In this document: positions 41,244-53,516 of the stretch, piece by piece
Layout: every line of letters starts with the position of its first letter
Position numbering within the stretch: the first letter of the stretch is position 1
Assembly: GCF_001411555.2 (NCBI RefSeq)
Contig: NC_049911.1
Location: 2,604,001 to 2,668,000 of the forward strand
DNA length: 64,000 nt
Direction: 5' to 3'
Source: Juglans regia
Lineage: Eukaryota; Streptophyta; Magnoliopsida; Fagales; Juglandaceae
Position numbers and translations under genes: made by a program
Notes under the pieces: generated by a model
What the model was told of the DNA's origin: nothing
Seen by the model: the letters and a program-made list of their open reading frames with translations, nothing else
The model's database searches: none

Positions 41244-41770
41244 GTAATTTCTTTTATTTTTCTTTTCTTCTTCTCATTCATCAAGATTTAGTTATAACGT
41301 GTGGATTTGTCGATCCACTTTATTAGTACTGTAGCTGTGGCCCTGTTATACTGATGATCGTGGCATAGCATGCCTGCAAAGGTGTACAATCAAAATCGGG
41401 TTATCATATAAACTGGATAATTATCATGTTGTTGCCTTAATATTTGGAATTCTTTGTTTGTTTCTTAGCTCTAGATACTTATTGAACTTCCATTTAATTC
41501 TTGCTACTGGTCTTCTAAGTAGAAGATTTATAATAGGTGTGTACATATAATGTATATAACATTATAACATTATAATTCTTGCTACAAGGTGATTTCCCTT
41601 GTAGTGAGTTATGAGCGTGCGAGCATCGTGTACTCGTTTTGAAAAAATTAAATAAATATGGGACCTACATGAAAATAAATTAATTTTTTATGAATGAATC
41701 TCACTCTTTTTCAAAACGACTGTACGGTATTTGTGCATTCTACGATTATATGTAATATTACTCTAATAAT

Positions 41771-42200
41771 TATGATGGTGATCCATGTACGTTAACGACG
41801 AGTACTGGCTAATGGTCGTAGATAATGTGTTGCAGTACTAGCAATTGATTAATGGACAAGAGCAATATTATTAATGGTTCTTGTAAAAAAAAAAAACAAA
41901 AACAAAAAACAAAAAGCTTTAATATTTATTCAAAAGACACATTCATGCATACCTATTTGTACTCATAAAGAATAATAGGGCAAAGAGATTCCAAGCGCAT
42001 CGTGACCATGGATCACATATAAGGCCAAAAATAAAAGGATAGCCACCGGCCTTATCTGTATTAGATATCGACATGAACCAATTATAACTTGCTAGATTGA
42101 TACGTTTCAGTCATTTAAAATCATGATTGCCTAGCATATAACATTATTTAACATATACATGCACGACAGGCCAGATTCGAGTTGATCATCTGGCCATGTC
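41771..42200. other. Spacer, no gene seen
   Basis: AT-rich sequence with an A-rich run (about 41887-41920) between the MITE/CACTA complex and the 3' half of the esterase pseudogene. Confidence 0.6.
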
Positions 42201-42509
42201 TTACTCAGCATTTTCAGCAATGAATCCTTTGATAATTTGTATGACTCTCTCAACCACTTGTGATGATGGATGTTCCGAGAAGAAACCATGTTGCTTTCCT
42301 TCAAACTCTACGTACAAAATCTTCTTTCCTAGCTCTTTCAACCTTTTTGCATAGTTCTCCACCCTATCCTTCAAAATTTCGTCGCCGCCTAGCTACAACC
42401 ACAAAAATCGGATCGAGGGCCACTTCTACTAGGTTGGGACTAGAGAGTCCAAAGGGGTTCGCCAAGGGGTGGTCTATAGTTTCTCCGAGTGGAAGAGACA
42501 AAGGCCAAA
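42201..42509 (-). pseudogene. Carboxylesterase (CXE) pseudogene, C-terminal half
   Basis: The minus strand reads WPLSLPLGETIDHPLANPFG, LSSPNLVEVALDPIFVVVA, then after a one-base insertion GGDEILKDRVENYAKRLKEL, GKKILYVEFEGKQHGFFSEH, and ends IIKGFIAENAE with a TAA at 42201. These are the late alpha/beta-hydrolase motifs of plant carboxylesterases: the catalytic Asp is in the GGDEILKD region and the catalytic His in QHGFF. It abuts the sequence that continues as the N-terminal half at 48.4 kb. The frameshift near 42392 destroys the frame. The nearest family by recollection is CXE15, an esterase linked to strigolactone breakdown. Confidence 0.8.
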
Positions 42510-42744
42510 TTCAAAAATAATATATGAAAATAGTTATTCTATTATCAAATCAGTATATCTTTATCTTTATATATAATAAATGGCTATGAGACGGAGTAAA
42601 CGAAAATTCTTGTTTTCCGTTTACTTTCTGTTAAATGAACGTTAGGTTATTGAAATTCTTTTATCATTCATATTATAATTTTTTTCACTTCACAGATTGT
42701 CAGGTTGCTTTTCGAATACTTTTTCTCTTGTCAGATTATGATAA

Positions 42745-45690
42745 TTTTGGGATTTCTGGGGCGCTGACCGACCTCAAACACCAAAAGGCAATTTAGCTCA
42801 AAACCCAAATTGTTAGATTATGATACTTTTTGGGATTTCTGGGGGCGCTGACCGACACCAAAGACAAAAGCAAATTTAGCTCGAAACCCAAATTGAAACC
42901 TATATATATAAATAAAAATATATATTTATAATCATTTGATCTCGATCCTTTCTTGATTAGGCTGGGTGCTCTCTGATCATGTAAAATATAGTGTTATCCG
43001 AAACTCAAATTAATGGGCTCTGACTCGATGCCTATCCTCAGTTGCTTATGTATTGCTCTTCACCATTTTTACGCTCTGTCGGTTTCGATGAGTACGTACT
43101 CAGCTGCTTATGTATTGTTCTAAACCATTTTTATGCTCTGTCGGTTTTTTTTGCTTCTGCAGGTTGTCAGCTTGTGATATTATTGGGATTTCTGATACAC
43201 TGCAGCTGGCCTCTGAAAAACCAATAAGAAAACACAGAAAACAATAAAAAAAGTTGTAAAAAAAAATCAAACAAACTCTAACAAACATATAAAAAAACAC
43301 AAAAATCATTCAAAAAATATTCTTAATCAGTGTTTTTCCCTATCTGGTTTGGAAAAATAATTCATAAAAAAACCAATAAGAAAGAACACAGAAAATATTT
43401 AAAAAGTTGTAAAAAAAAATCAAACAAACATATAAAAAACACAGAAACCATTAAAAAAATATTCTTAATCAGTGTTTTTCCATATCTGGTTTGGGTGTTT
43501 TTGAGTTTTTCTTTTTTCATGTTTGTTTTGCTGTTTTTGATATCTAAGAGGTCGCCTCTCCTCCATTACACTTTAAAAGACTGTTTTGAGAGGAGAAACC
43601 ATAGCGTTTTGAGAGGAGAAACCAAACCACCCGATATTCTGAAATTGAGGATCATAGGTATTCATGTTTGGCAGTATTCAGTGTTCAACCTATTTTGTGT
43701 TTTTGACTTCTTATCTATTCTCTTCTCTTCTATTTTTTTCTCTTACTGGTTGTTAATGTTTACTATTAATTTATTTTCAGCTGCTTTCCCAGTTGTCTAA
43801 GGTGTTATTGGTTGGAGATTTCTACCACCTGATGTTCCGAAATTGACGATCATAGGTATTCATCATTGGCAGTATTCAATGTTCAACCTATTTTGTGTTT
43901 TTGACTTCTCATCTATTCTCTTCTCTTCTATTTTTTTCTCTTGCTGGTTGTTAATGTTTACTATTAATTTTTTTACAGCTGCTTTCCCAGTTGTCTAAGG
44001 TGTTCTTGGCTAGAGATTTCTCAAGCTAGAACTTTCTGGAGTTTCATCATTGTGAGTGCATAGTTATTTAGTGTGGTGTTTTCTAATGGTACATGCAGTG
44101 CTTTCTGCTTCCTGTTTCCTATAAACCTCAACAGATGTTTAGATGGTGTGCATATATCACATAATCTATTTGCCATTCTACTCAATTTATAAAATAAATA
44201 TTAGTAAATTGCACTCTCAATCTACATTAAAACCAAAGTACTAATCTGAAACTGAAAACGAAAAAAAAACATTGAAAAACTCATGCAACCGTCAAAACTC
44301 ACTACCCATTTTTCATTTTTTTTTGTTTGCTGTGTCACCAGATTTGTAGAAGTTTTGATTTTTTTTTTTTTTGCTAAATTTCGGTTGGTTTTTTTTCCCC
44401 TTTATAGGTCTCAAGACATATCTTCACCAAAAAAAATGAGGATATACTAACAACCAAATAGGTGACAATCCCAGAAACACTAACTTCATTTTATGAAATG
44501 AAAGTTCCACACCCTCAACCATTCTGCTATTCCCTTCCTTCCAAAGCAAAAATAAATATCATTGGGCATCTATTTGCCATCTTAACCAAAAAAATGAGGA
44601 TATACTAACAACGAAATAGGTGACAATCCTAGAAACATCAACTTCATTTTATAAAATGAAAGTTCCACACCCTCAACCATTCTGCTATTCCCTTCCTTCC
44701 AAAGCAAAAATAAATATCATTGGGCATATTTTTTCATTCTCAATCTACATTAAAACCAAAGTACTAATCTGAAACTAGAAAAGAAAAAAAAAAGTTGAAA
44801 AACTCATGCTTTTACCTGTCAAAACTCACTACACGTTTTTCATTTTTTTTTTGTTTGCTGTGTCACCAGATTTATTGTTTTTTATTTTTTCCTATTTCAT
44901 GTTTACTTTGTTTTTTCTATTGTGGATCTGTATTTGAAGAGATGGTGTCTACTCTCAATCTACATTAAAACCAAAGTACTAGAAAGGAAAAAAAAAATAG
45001 AAAAACTGATGCTTTTACCCGTCAAAACTCACTACCCATTTTTCATTTGAAGCCCATAAATTCATAAAACTCAAGCACCTTAGATGGTCCAACCAACATC
45101 TCAACAGAAAACAAAAACTCGATGTATATTTTCTACATTCTCACATCTGTTATATATGTTTTTACAAAACTCGATCTTAACAGTTCAAATCATCCAATTT
45201 TGTCGTGGGAATTAGTTCTAATGCAATCAAACCTAGGTATGTGGAACTAAGAAACGTATAAAAATCCAAATTTTTTTAATTTATTTCATGAACAAACACT
45301 TGGATCCGTAAGAGAGGCAAAAGGAAAATCAATTAAATCCAAAACTCAAAACAAGAAAATTTGGGAGAAGGATAACGAGAAATTTTCATACCTTATTTCA
45401 ATCGAAAATTGAAGTAGCGGCGTCAAAGCGAGGCAGAGGCGGCACGGCGACTCAGAGGCGAGAGAGTGAGACGAGGGGGTTGAGGAAGGGAGTGAAAACA
45501 AAAGGAAAATCGATTAAATCCAAAACTCAAAACAAAAAAGCTTAGGAGAAGGATGAGGAGAAATTTTCGTACTTTATTTCAATCGGAAATTGAAGAAGCA
45601 GCGGCAAAGCGAGGCAGAGGCGGCAAGGCGACGCAGAGGCGAGAGAGTGAGACGATGGAGCTGAGGAAGGGTTCCAAAAGGGAAGGTGCG
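42745..45690. repeat. Serial tandem duplications inside the Helitron
   Basis: Adjacent repeated pairs: GGGATTTCTGGGGGCGCTGACC-type blocks at about 42750 and 42832; TGCTTATGTATTG blocks at about 43043 and 43107; AAACCAATAAGAAA...ATATTCTTAATCAGTG blocks at about 43216 and 43366; the block ending CAGCTGCTTTCCCAGTTGTC at about 43632 and 43838; CAATCTACATTAAAACCAAA at about 44219, 44741 and 44954; the GAGGATATACTAACAAC block at about 44437 and 44595; and the GGCAGAGGCGGCA.GGCGAC block at about 45430 and 45612. Each block is about 80-190 bp and moderately diverged. Confidence 0.75.
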
Positions 45691-45894
45691 GCGCGGGGAG
45701 GTGGGAATGGAGAAAAGGCTAGGGTTTTTAACCAAACATGGCAAAACGGCAGTGTTTTGGAATTGGCCTTGGATCCCATCTATACACGGGCTGGGCCCTT
45801 CACAGTTCACACACACACTCCGGCCCAATAATAATAAAAATTCATCCAAACACTTCACATAACCTCCCAACAAAGAAAGCCCAATCCGAAAAAT

Positions 45895-46800
45895 AATACA
45901 CAATACAAAATACAAAACACTTTAATACAAAATACACAACATCTTTTACAATAATAAAATAATATAATGAAAGCGATCATTAATAATAAAAAAAATGAAA
46001 TTAAAAAGCCAATAATAATATAAAATATTATTAGAAAATTGAAGAAAATACCTTAACACAAAATGCACAACAATTTTTGCAATAGTAAAATAAAATAATG
46101 AAAACTATCATAATAATAAAATAAAAAGTTAAAATTAAATAATAATATAAAATACTATTAGAAAATTGAAATTGAAATTATATATTATTGTAATCCAGAA
46201 GGCCCAATCTGAAAAATGAAAATAATATATAAGAAAACACCTTAACACAAAATACACAATAGCTTTTGCAATAATAAAATAAAATAATAAAGGCAAAAAA
46301 TTTGAAATTAAAGAGGCAATAATAATATAAAATATTATTAGAAAACTAAAGTTTATCTAATATATTAAGAAAACACCTCAATACAGAATACACAATAACT
46401 TTTGTAATAGTAAAATAAAATAATAAAAATTATCATAATAATAATAATAATATTATTAAATTAAAGAGCGAATAATAATATAAAATATTATTAGAAAATG
46501 AAAGTTTATCGAATATATTATTGTGATGCAAGAGGCCGAATCTGAAAAATGAAAATAATATATAAGAAAACACCTTAACACAAAATACACAACAACTTTT
46601 GTATTAGTAAAATAAAATAATGAAGACGATCATAATAATAATAGAAAAATGAAATTGAAGAGCCAATACACAAAATGCACAACAACTTTTGCAATAGTAA
46701 AATAAAATAATGAAAACTATCATAATAATAAAATAAAAAATTAAAATTAAATAATAATATAAAATACTATTAGAAAATTGAAATTTATATCGTATATTAT
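45895..46800. repeat. Degenerate six-copy tandem repeat in the Helitron
   Basis: Units of about 100-200 bp start with ACCTTAACACAAAATACACA and its variants (near 45918, 46050, 46238, 46376, 46570 and 46668), and continue with TAGTAAAATAAAATAATGAA and ATAATATAAAATATTATTAG. Some units also contain AAGGCC(C/G)AATCTGAAAAATG. The array is AT-rich and non-coding. Confidence 0.75.
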
Positions 46801-46947
46801 TGTTATAAAATTTATAACATGCATAGTAATTTAATTAAGAACATTGCATTCAATGATTTGTGTTAATTTACAAGACATCAATTTTTAGCACATCTATTTT
46901 TTAAATTTTTATTAATCACGGAAGCCTATTAAAAATTTTCTTTGCAG

Positions 46948-47109
46948 GAGCATCTGCCATATATAGAAAATCTTGTAGCAGAAGTTTCACAAAAAGAATG
47001 GATGATTGAACTTTTGGTAGACCCCAATCGACTCAAACAACAGCAACACAAAAATTTCAACATCGTCTCTATTGATGCAGTACAAGATGACAAAAATGAT
47101 GCATCGTAA
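46948..47109 (+). other. Exon-like frame near the Helitron 3' end
   Basis: After TTTTCTTTGCAG (acceptor-like) the frame reads EHLPYIENLVAEVSQKEWMI and ELLVDPNRLKQQQHKNF, and ends DDKNDAS at a TAA (47107-47109). It may be the last exon of a captured or element-encoded gene. I do not recognise the protein. The composition is more codon-like than the surroundings. Confidence 0.4.
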
Positions 47110-47306
47110 AAAAAATATCAAAAGACTCATATTTTAAACTGATATTTTTGTTTGTTTTGTATTAAACTTATCGGAGACAATTTTGCTAAAACTATCGATA
47201 TTATAAATATGTGTTGGATTATGTTATATTCTAAACTAATGTATTATAAATATCGATGTCTCACCAAACTAGGCAAACGTGCTTTGCACGTTGTTCCGAC
47301 CTAGTG

Positions 47307-47340
<34 letters not shown>

Positions 47341-48387
47341 CAACATACCATTTACCTCACTTAAATAGTAAGATTTTTCTAAGATTCAAATTCAAAAATG
47401 TATATTTTAAATCAAATTATGGTATGTAAGCACTGTACTAGTTATGTGTGCTCTACATACTGACTTGATAATAGAGTTTCTTATATAAAAAAATATTGAT
47501 AGATTAACATGAAGTTGACCAAAACAAACAGGTCTCGCATGCATACACATTTTATAATTTTGTCTTCATTATTGTGAGATAAATTCAACTACAACTTTCA
47601 AAAGATAAAGGCCAAAATAATTGATATTTAATCAGTACTAATGGTAGATGATAGCATAGAGGGTAATAGTTTTTTTCCCCATACAATCACCAACTTGTTT
47701 CTCAATATGATAATGTTATTGTATACATAAGAGTTCCTAACACACGTGCTAATTAAACCACACACACACATATATATATACATGTATATATTCTCCATCT
47801 ATAGGGTTTACTAAATGTTTGACCGGCAGATGCTCACGATCATATACATGTTTACAAATTAATGTAATGATAAAAAATATATTTCCATATCACGTTTTAC
47901 TAAATTGAGAAAATTAACAATTCTGAAAAATGACAAAACATGAACATATAATATTACCATGTTTGTCTTTGTTAACATATGTCATTGAGATCTAGTTAGT
48001 TATGATCTTCACCATGATCAATTAGTAAGATTCACTTAATATGAACTCATGTTTTCACTAATAACCAAGGCCAATTCTCACTAAAACATGGCAGGTGATC
48101 TAATCATGAGGATGTTCAGTAGTCATGATCATGTCTCTATACTCCTATATATCATGCTTTTATATATATATATATATGTATGTATGTATGTATGTATAAT
48201 ATGAAAAATTATTTGGGCAAATTTCATGCAAGTTTTTTGAAAAAAAAAATCGATATGTTATGAAAAAACAATTTTTTTTTTTTAATAATGGGTATGTTTT
48301 TTTTCAAAAGATTTGTTATACGCACGCTCTGAGCTTGCAATAATTACTAGCATTACTTCATACCAGTACTAGCTAGCATGCATGTCA

Positions 48388-49098
<711 letters not shown>

Positions 49099-50176
49099 TG
49101 TTCATGTACCTCTGTTTCTACTAAGGTGTCTGATATATTAATGCCTGCATGCAGTTTGGTTGGGGAAATGAGCTCTATGTGGGGAAGAAAGGTATATTAA
49201 TATAATATATATATACATAGTACGAACTCATAAACTACACTAAATTTATTGAGCATGTTTCCACTTGTTGTTCTTATGATTATTTATCTTGTGGTGAACA
49301 GTACTTGCATGCAAGCATGCATGTTTGTTGGTATATGACATATAAGCGAATCATAGCCCACTTAGCAAACTGGAGGGTCATAACATAGAATTTAGTCCGA
49401 AAAATGATTTATATGCTAGGGGTTTGTGGAGTCTTAGGCCCGTATAAGCGAATCATAGCCCACTTTGCAAAGCCCAACAAAAGGTGTCCCATTTCAAACC
49501 GCCGAACCCATATTACCCAAACGAATCGGTGCAGGCTACACCGATCGAGTTGCTTAATTACCACGCGGGCTTAAAGCACCTCAAAACCCTAGCTTTTTTT
49601 TTACCTGTACCAGTTCCTCGTATCAGTCGCGAAGCAAGCTCTAATGCTTGCTCTAATGGTTCTCTCTCTCTCTCTCTATATCCGCATAGATAGATATATA
49701 GAGACACGCGGATATATATTTTGCTCTACTTCATATATAATACTTTTGTGGTTCTTTTCCTTTTCCTTTTTTTTTAGGGCTTGAATTTTTAAATCTTTCC
49801 CCAAATACTCCGGGCTTTTGAATCTAACGTTAGCTTCATTATCCTTAACATGATCACCTCCACCAATTCGATTTTGCAAATTTATTATTAATTTCGTCCT
49901 TGGTGATTTTATTGCATTATTTCGACGGTATGTCGTAACAGTCAATGGAAATTGTTTGAGCGCAATAGACAGTCATATGCTAAGATCTCATTTTGATTTA
50001 AAACTTTCATTTCATTGATTTATAGAACTTTTGGCAATCTTTGGATTTAGTCCATTTCTAGAACAAGATTATGGAATAATGGTCACATTTCTAATTAGTT
50101 TCTATGGCGTGCCTGCAGCAATCTCAAATCTCTTCTTAAGATCCTTGAGATATTTCACTCTTTCTCCGACGGAAAA
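49099..50176. other. Upstream region of the MCTS1 gene
   Basis: Contains a 23-bp direct repeat (TATAAGCGAATCATAGCCCA at about 49341 and 49443), a leader-like block related to the eL18 gene (49581-49680), a CT/TA-rich tract, and a likely intron end at CCTGCAG (50113-50119) before the ATG. A noncoding first exon joined to 50120 is plausible but not proven. Confidence 0.5.
49581..49680 (+). promoter_or_regulatory. Leader/promoter block related to the eL18 5' end
   Basis: Shares with 55209-55335 the string CTCAAAACCCTAGCTTT (telo-box AAACCCTAG), GTTCCTCGYATCAGT, GAAGCAAGCTCTAATG and a following (CT)n run. In eL18 that ATG is the start and GT follows it. The copy here also shows CTAATGGT. Telo-boxes are typical of plant translation-related gene promoters. 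It could serve as the 5' UTR of MCTS1. Confidence 0.55.
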
Positions 50177-53100
50177 ATGTTCAAAAAGTAAGCCCTCTCT
50201 CCGTTTATACTATTATTCGTGTGCTTTTTTTTATTAGTTTAGCGAGTTGCAATGGGTTTGGTCCAATTTGGTAATGGAGTTCACAAATGAATGTCACAAT
50301 GATGTAGTGCTTTTGGTTTTGTGCACCATGAAATTGGCCATGTTTGGGAGTGAATGAGAGAAATTGGGGAAGTGGGTTTTACGGACTGTTTTGTTTGGCA
50401 CGTGAGTGATCAGATGGAGATTGTTTATCTCTGGATTTGGAGGTGCAAACTTTTTATGTTTCTGGAAAAGCATTTGAAGCTCGATTAGCCAGGCCTAACT
50501 AATTAAGAACGGTAATAGTAGGGGAAACAAATATGGTCTTGCTACGGGAGATCAAGGATTTGTGGACTTTGGGGATCACCTTGTTGTAGGCTCTTCTGGG
50601 ATTTCATGACGTGTCTGCACAGGGAATAATGGTGGTAGGAAATCTACATATTAAAAAAGAATAATCCTATTTGAAGGCCTTTACACTATACACCATCCAC
50701 ATAGCATAATTTGATTTGGAAAATAAATTTAAAAATTTAAAAATAGTGTTGGTTGGAAATTTCTAGAATGGGTTGTGTTGTGCAGTTGTGGTATATATTT
50801 AATTTTCTTTCAAAGGAATTGGGGAATAATTATTGGAGTGAATGGATCTTTGGCTTGCTAGTGTACTATTAAGGGTTATTGTATTGGCTTTTGGGGTGGG
50901 CTATGCGTTAATCTTCTTGCACCACAACTCTATGGTTTTTAGCCTTTGGCACCCAATACCTGTTACGCCGTGCATTTAATTTTGATAGGCAGGCATTATT
51001 GCATTTATTAATAAATGCAAAATTTTCTCCATGATCCATGCATGTTTTGTTTTCTACTAGGTTTTCCTCTGAAGAAGTCTCTGCACAAAATCAAGTCAAG
51101 GCATCCGTGCAACGCAAAATTCGACAAAGTATTGCAGAGGAGGTGCAGCTACTAGTGGATTTTTTTATATTCTTTGCTTTTAAACAAATGTTTGAAGAAT
51201 TATTTAGAAATTTAGATAAGAATCTCCTATCTTTTGCAGTATCCAGGGCTTGAACCAGTGCTGGATGACTTGCTTCCGAAGAAGTCCCCTCTCATTGTTG
51301 CTAAATGGTTTGTGATTTGCTTGAGATATTTTCCATGCACATATTGTTTTCATGGAAACTGTATTACCCAGTATATCCAACTCCTATTTCTGAAAAATTG
51401 TTTTTCCTTATCTTCTCCTTATAGTCAAAACCACTTAAATCTGGTTTTGGTGAACAATGTGCCTCTATTCTTCAACATTCGTGATGGACCATACATGCCT
51501 ACCTTACGACTCCTCCATCAGTGTAATGTATCTCCTTCCTTTTTTTCTTTTCCCATTTAAAGTTGTTTTGCATCTAATTATTTTATCTACTTTAACAGTG
51601 AAAATGTTTCTGCTGCAATGTCTGTGTTTTTCCTGGATTTTCTTAATTTGATTTGCTTGTCTTGAAGTTGTATCTTCTATTTGATTTATATGTATTTGAA
51701 AATTTTTGTTTACCGATCAACAAAAAAAGTGTATTTGAAAATAGACAGACGATTTCTTAGAAAATTGGGTGCATAGCTCTTGGATAACAAAAAAAGTTCA
51801 TAAATTTCCTCTCATGAGCTCTAACTCAAATAGCATCTTCGAATAGGATGGGAGGTGTGATTGTTGTGGTTCAAGACCCACCTGTATGTGTTATCAATCA
51901 GAGGAAAATAAAAGATTCAGTTGGTTTCGCATCCATACACCATATAAGCAATTATAAAAAACCATTTGGTGAATGGAATGACAAGGGTTCATGGGTAGTT
52001 ACCAACTGTCTTAGATTCTTCACTTTCTAGGAATCTTGTCTTAAAGTGCCATATGAACGAGGCTTTCAATGCGGGGTTGAATTGCATTCTAGTTGGGAGC
52101 CAAGAGAGACACTATTTTCATAGAAACATTCATTTTTTTAGCTATTTAGAGGCTCATTTATAGCGGACTATACCTTGCCCTTTATCATTAGATTACTGTC
52201 TCTTCAATTTTTGTATCCACCAATTTAGAGGCTGAAATCAACAGAGCGCTGGTTTTGTTGTTTTTCCCCTTTAATATTAGATTTCTGAGACTCTTTTACT
52301 TATCAAAAAGATTTCTTCATCTTTTTTTTTAAATTTTCTTTGAACCTTTTTAATCTTCTTCTATATATAATTGGATGGGAAGTATGCATTGTCTATCACT
52401 CATGTAATCATCACTCTATGTTTTTGTTTTCAATTGAAATATTATGCCTAAAACTCAAGCCCCTTGATATGGTTTTCTTTTATTGGTTTTACAGATCCAA
52501 ATATAATGAAAAAATTACAAGTTGACAGAGGTGCAATAAAATTTGTCCTTGCTGGTGCCAACATAATGTGTCCTGGTCTTACATCTCCTGGTGGCGCTTT
52601 GGATATAGATGTGGAGTCAGAGACTCCAGTGGTATGAATTCTACACTTTTTTCAATGGCTGCGATCATACATGTTGTACTCGGCATATATGTTTTTTGGT
52701 GCGTACTGATCATATCATGTGAAAGTGTTGAAGTTTTGTTTTTGCTATATATATATTTCTGATTTGTAGAACTGAATGCTCTCAGGCCATTATGGCTGAA
52801 GGAAAGGAACATGCCCTTGCAATTGGATTTACAAAAATGTCAGCAAAGGACATGTAAGTTAGTGTGGCATATTGCAATTTCTATTAATTGAAGTGCTAAT
52901 CTGGAAGTAGAGGGTAGCTAAGTTCCTAGGTTTTCTCTCTCCCTCGTCTTCTTCCCAGAAGGGTAGTGGAGCAATATGCGACCATGACAAATGTTAGAAG
53001 CACAGGCCTAAAAGATTTGGTTTACATCGCACTGAGCCAAAATTAGGGCTTCAGTATTGCTGATTCTTACCTAACAAAAGCAAAAGAGAAAAAATCAGCA

Positions 53101-53516
53101 TATCCCTATTAGTATATTAAGTTCACGCGTTCAATTATTTATATATCACATGCACGATGTCACTAGTCAGAATAGAGGTTCTTCCTTTGCTCGTTGGCAT
53201 ATTTATTAAGTTGATGTATTTGCTTGTCTTACAGAAAAGCAATCAACAAGGGCATTGGAGTGGACAATATGCATTATCTTAATGATGGTCTTTGGAAGGT
53301 ATGCCATGGTTAAATCCTTACCTCTTTGTTTGTACACACTTTATTGTTATAGCCCCAATTGCCATTCTCGTGTTAAAAACCATGTGACTGTTTCTATAAT
53401 ATGGCTGTCACAGACATTAAAAAAAAAAAAAATTGACTCTATATGATATATTAAGTTCCAACAATGCGATCATCTTGATTTTCTTACTTACTCTGCAGAT
53501 GGAGCGGCTTGATTGA
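50177..53516 (+). CDS. MCTS1: MCTS1/TMA20 homologue, PUA-domain translation factor
   Basis: Eight exons: 50177-50187, 51061-51142, 51240-51307, 51425-51522, 52495-52631, 52786-52853, 53235-53298 and 53499-53516, giving 181 aa, the family length. The N-terminal domain has [37 protein letters not shown] and [20 protein letters not shown]. The PUA domain (about 92-170) has [37 protein letters not shown] and [16 protein letters not shown]. The end is [25 protein letters not shown]1 pairs with DENR to act on 40S subunits in recycling and re-initiation, in the cytosol. The very short first exon is supported by phase and by the conserved MFKK start. Located 1.8 kb upstream of eL18 on the same strand. 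Confidence 0.95.

Larger units (their letters stand above)
39704..41606 (+). mobile_element. CACTA (En/Spm-type) non-autonomous element carrying gene fragments
   Basis: The left terminus CACTTCAAGAAATC and the right terminus CCCTTGTAGTG form the CACTA-type inverted repeat, with the left end reading CACTT. The element is flanked by a 3-bp duplication AGT (39701-39703 and 41607-41609), the diagnostic length for CACTA. The first 400 bp hold many subterminal copies of GGCGA, TCGCCGCAA and GCGGCGA, as expected for transposase binding. No transposase frame was found in 1903 bp, so it must depend on another element. It contains exon-like fragments of two host genes (listed separately) and a leader-like CT-rich tract (about 40190-40262). 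Confidence 0.82.
39685..41770. repeat. MITE family A copy split by a CACTA element
   Basis: The left part, AGAAATGATATTTACAGT (39686-39703), and the right part from 41607 (AGTTATGAGCGTGCGAGCAT ... TGTGCATTCTACGATTATAT, then TAATATTACTC) join across the duplicated AGT into one complete family A element. The insertion therefore postdates the MITE. Confidence 0.8.
42558..47304 (+). mobile_element. Helitron, 4.75 kb
   Basis: The 5' end is TCTTTATCTTTATATATAAT followed by AAATGGCTATGAGACGG, of Helitron type. The 3' end has a perfect 7-bp hairpin AACGTGCTTTGCACGTT (47275-47291), then about 9 bases, then CTAG at 47301-47304. The flanking bases are A on the left and T on the right, as expected for insertion between A and T. 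No Rep/helicase frame was found, so it is non-autonomous. The interior is a chain of duplicated blocks (see separate entries). A 3' exon-like frame lies at 46948-47109. Confidence 0.7.

Noticed and set aside
43330..43800. 156-aa open frame inside the Helitron
   Set aside because: Made of Lys/Asn runs then Phe/Leu runs from poly-A and poly-T-rich duplicated blocks. No family motif, and it crosses block boundaries.
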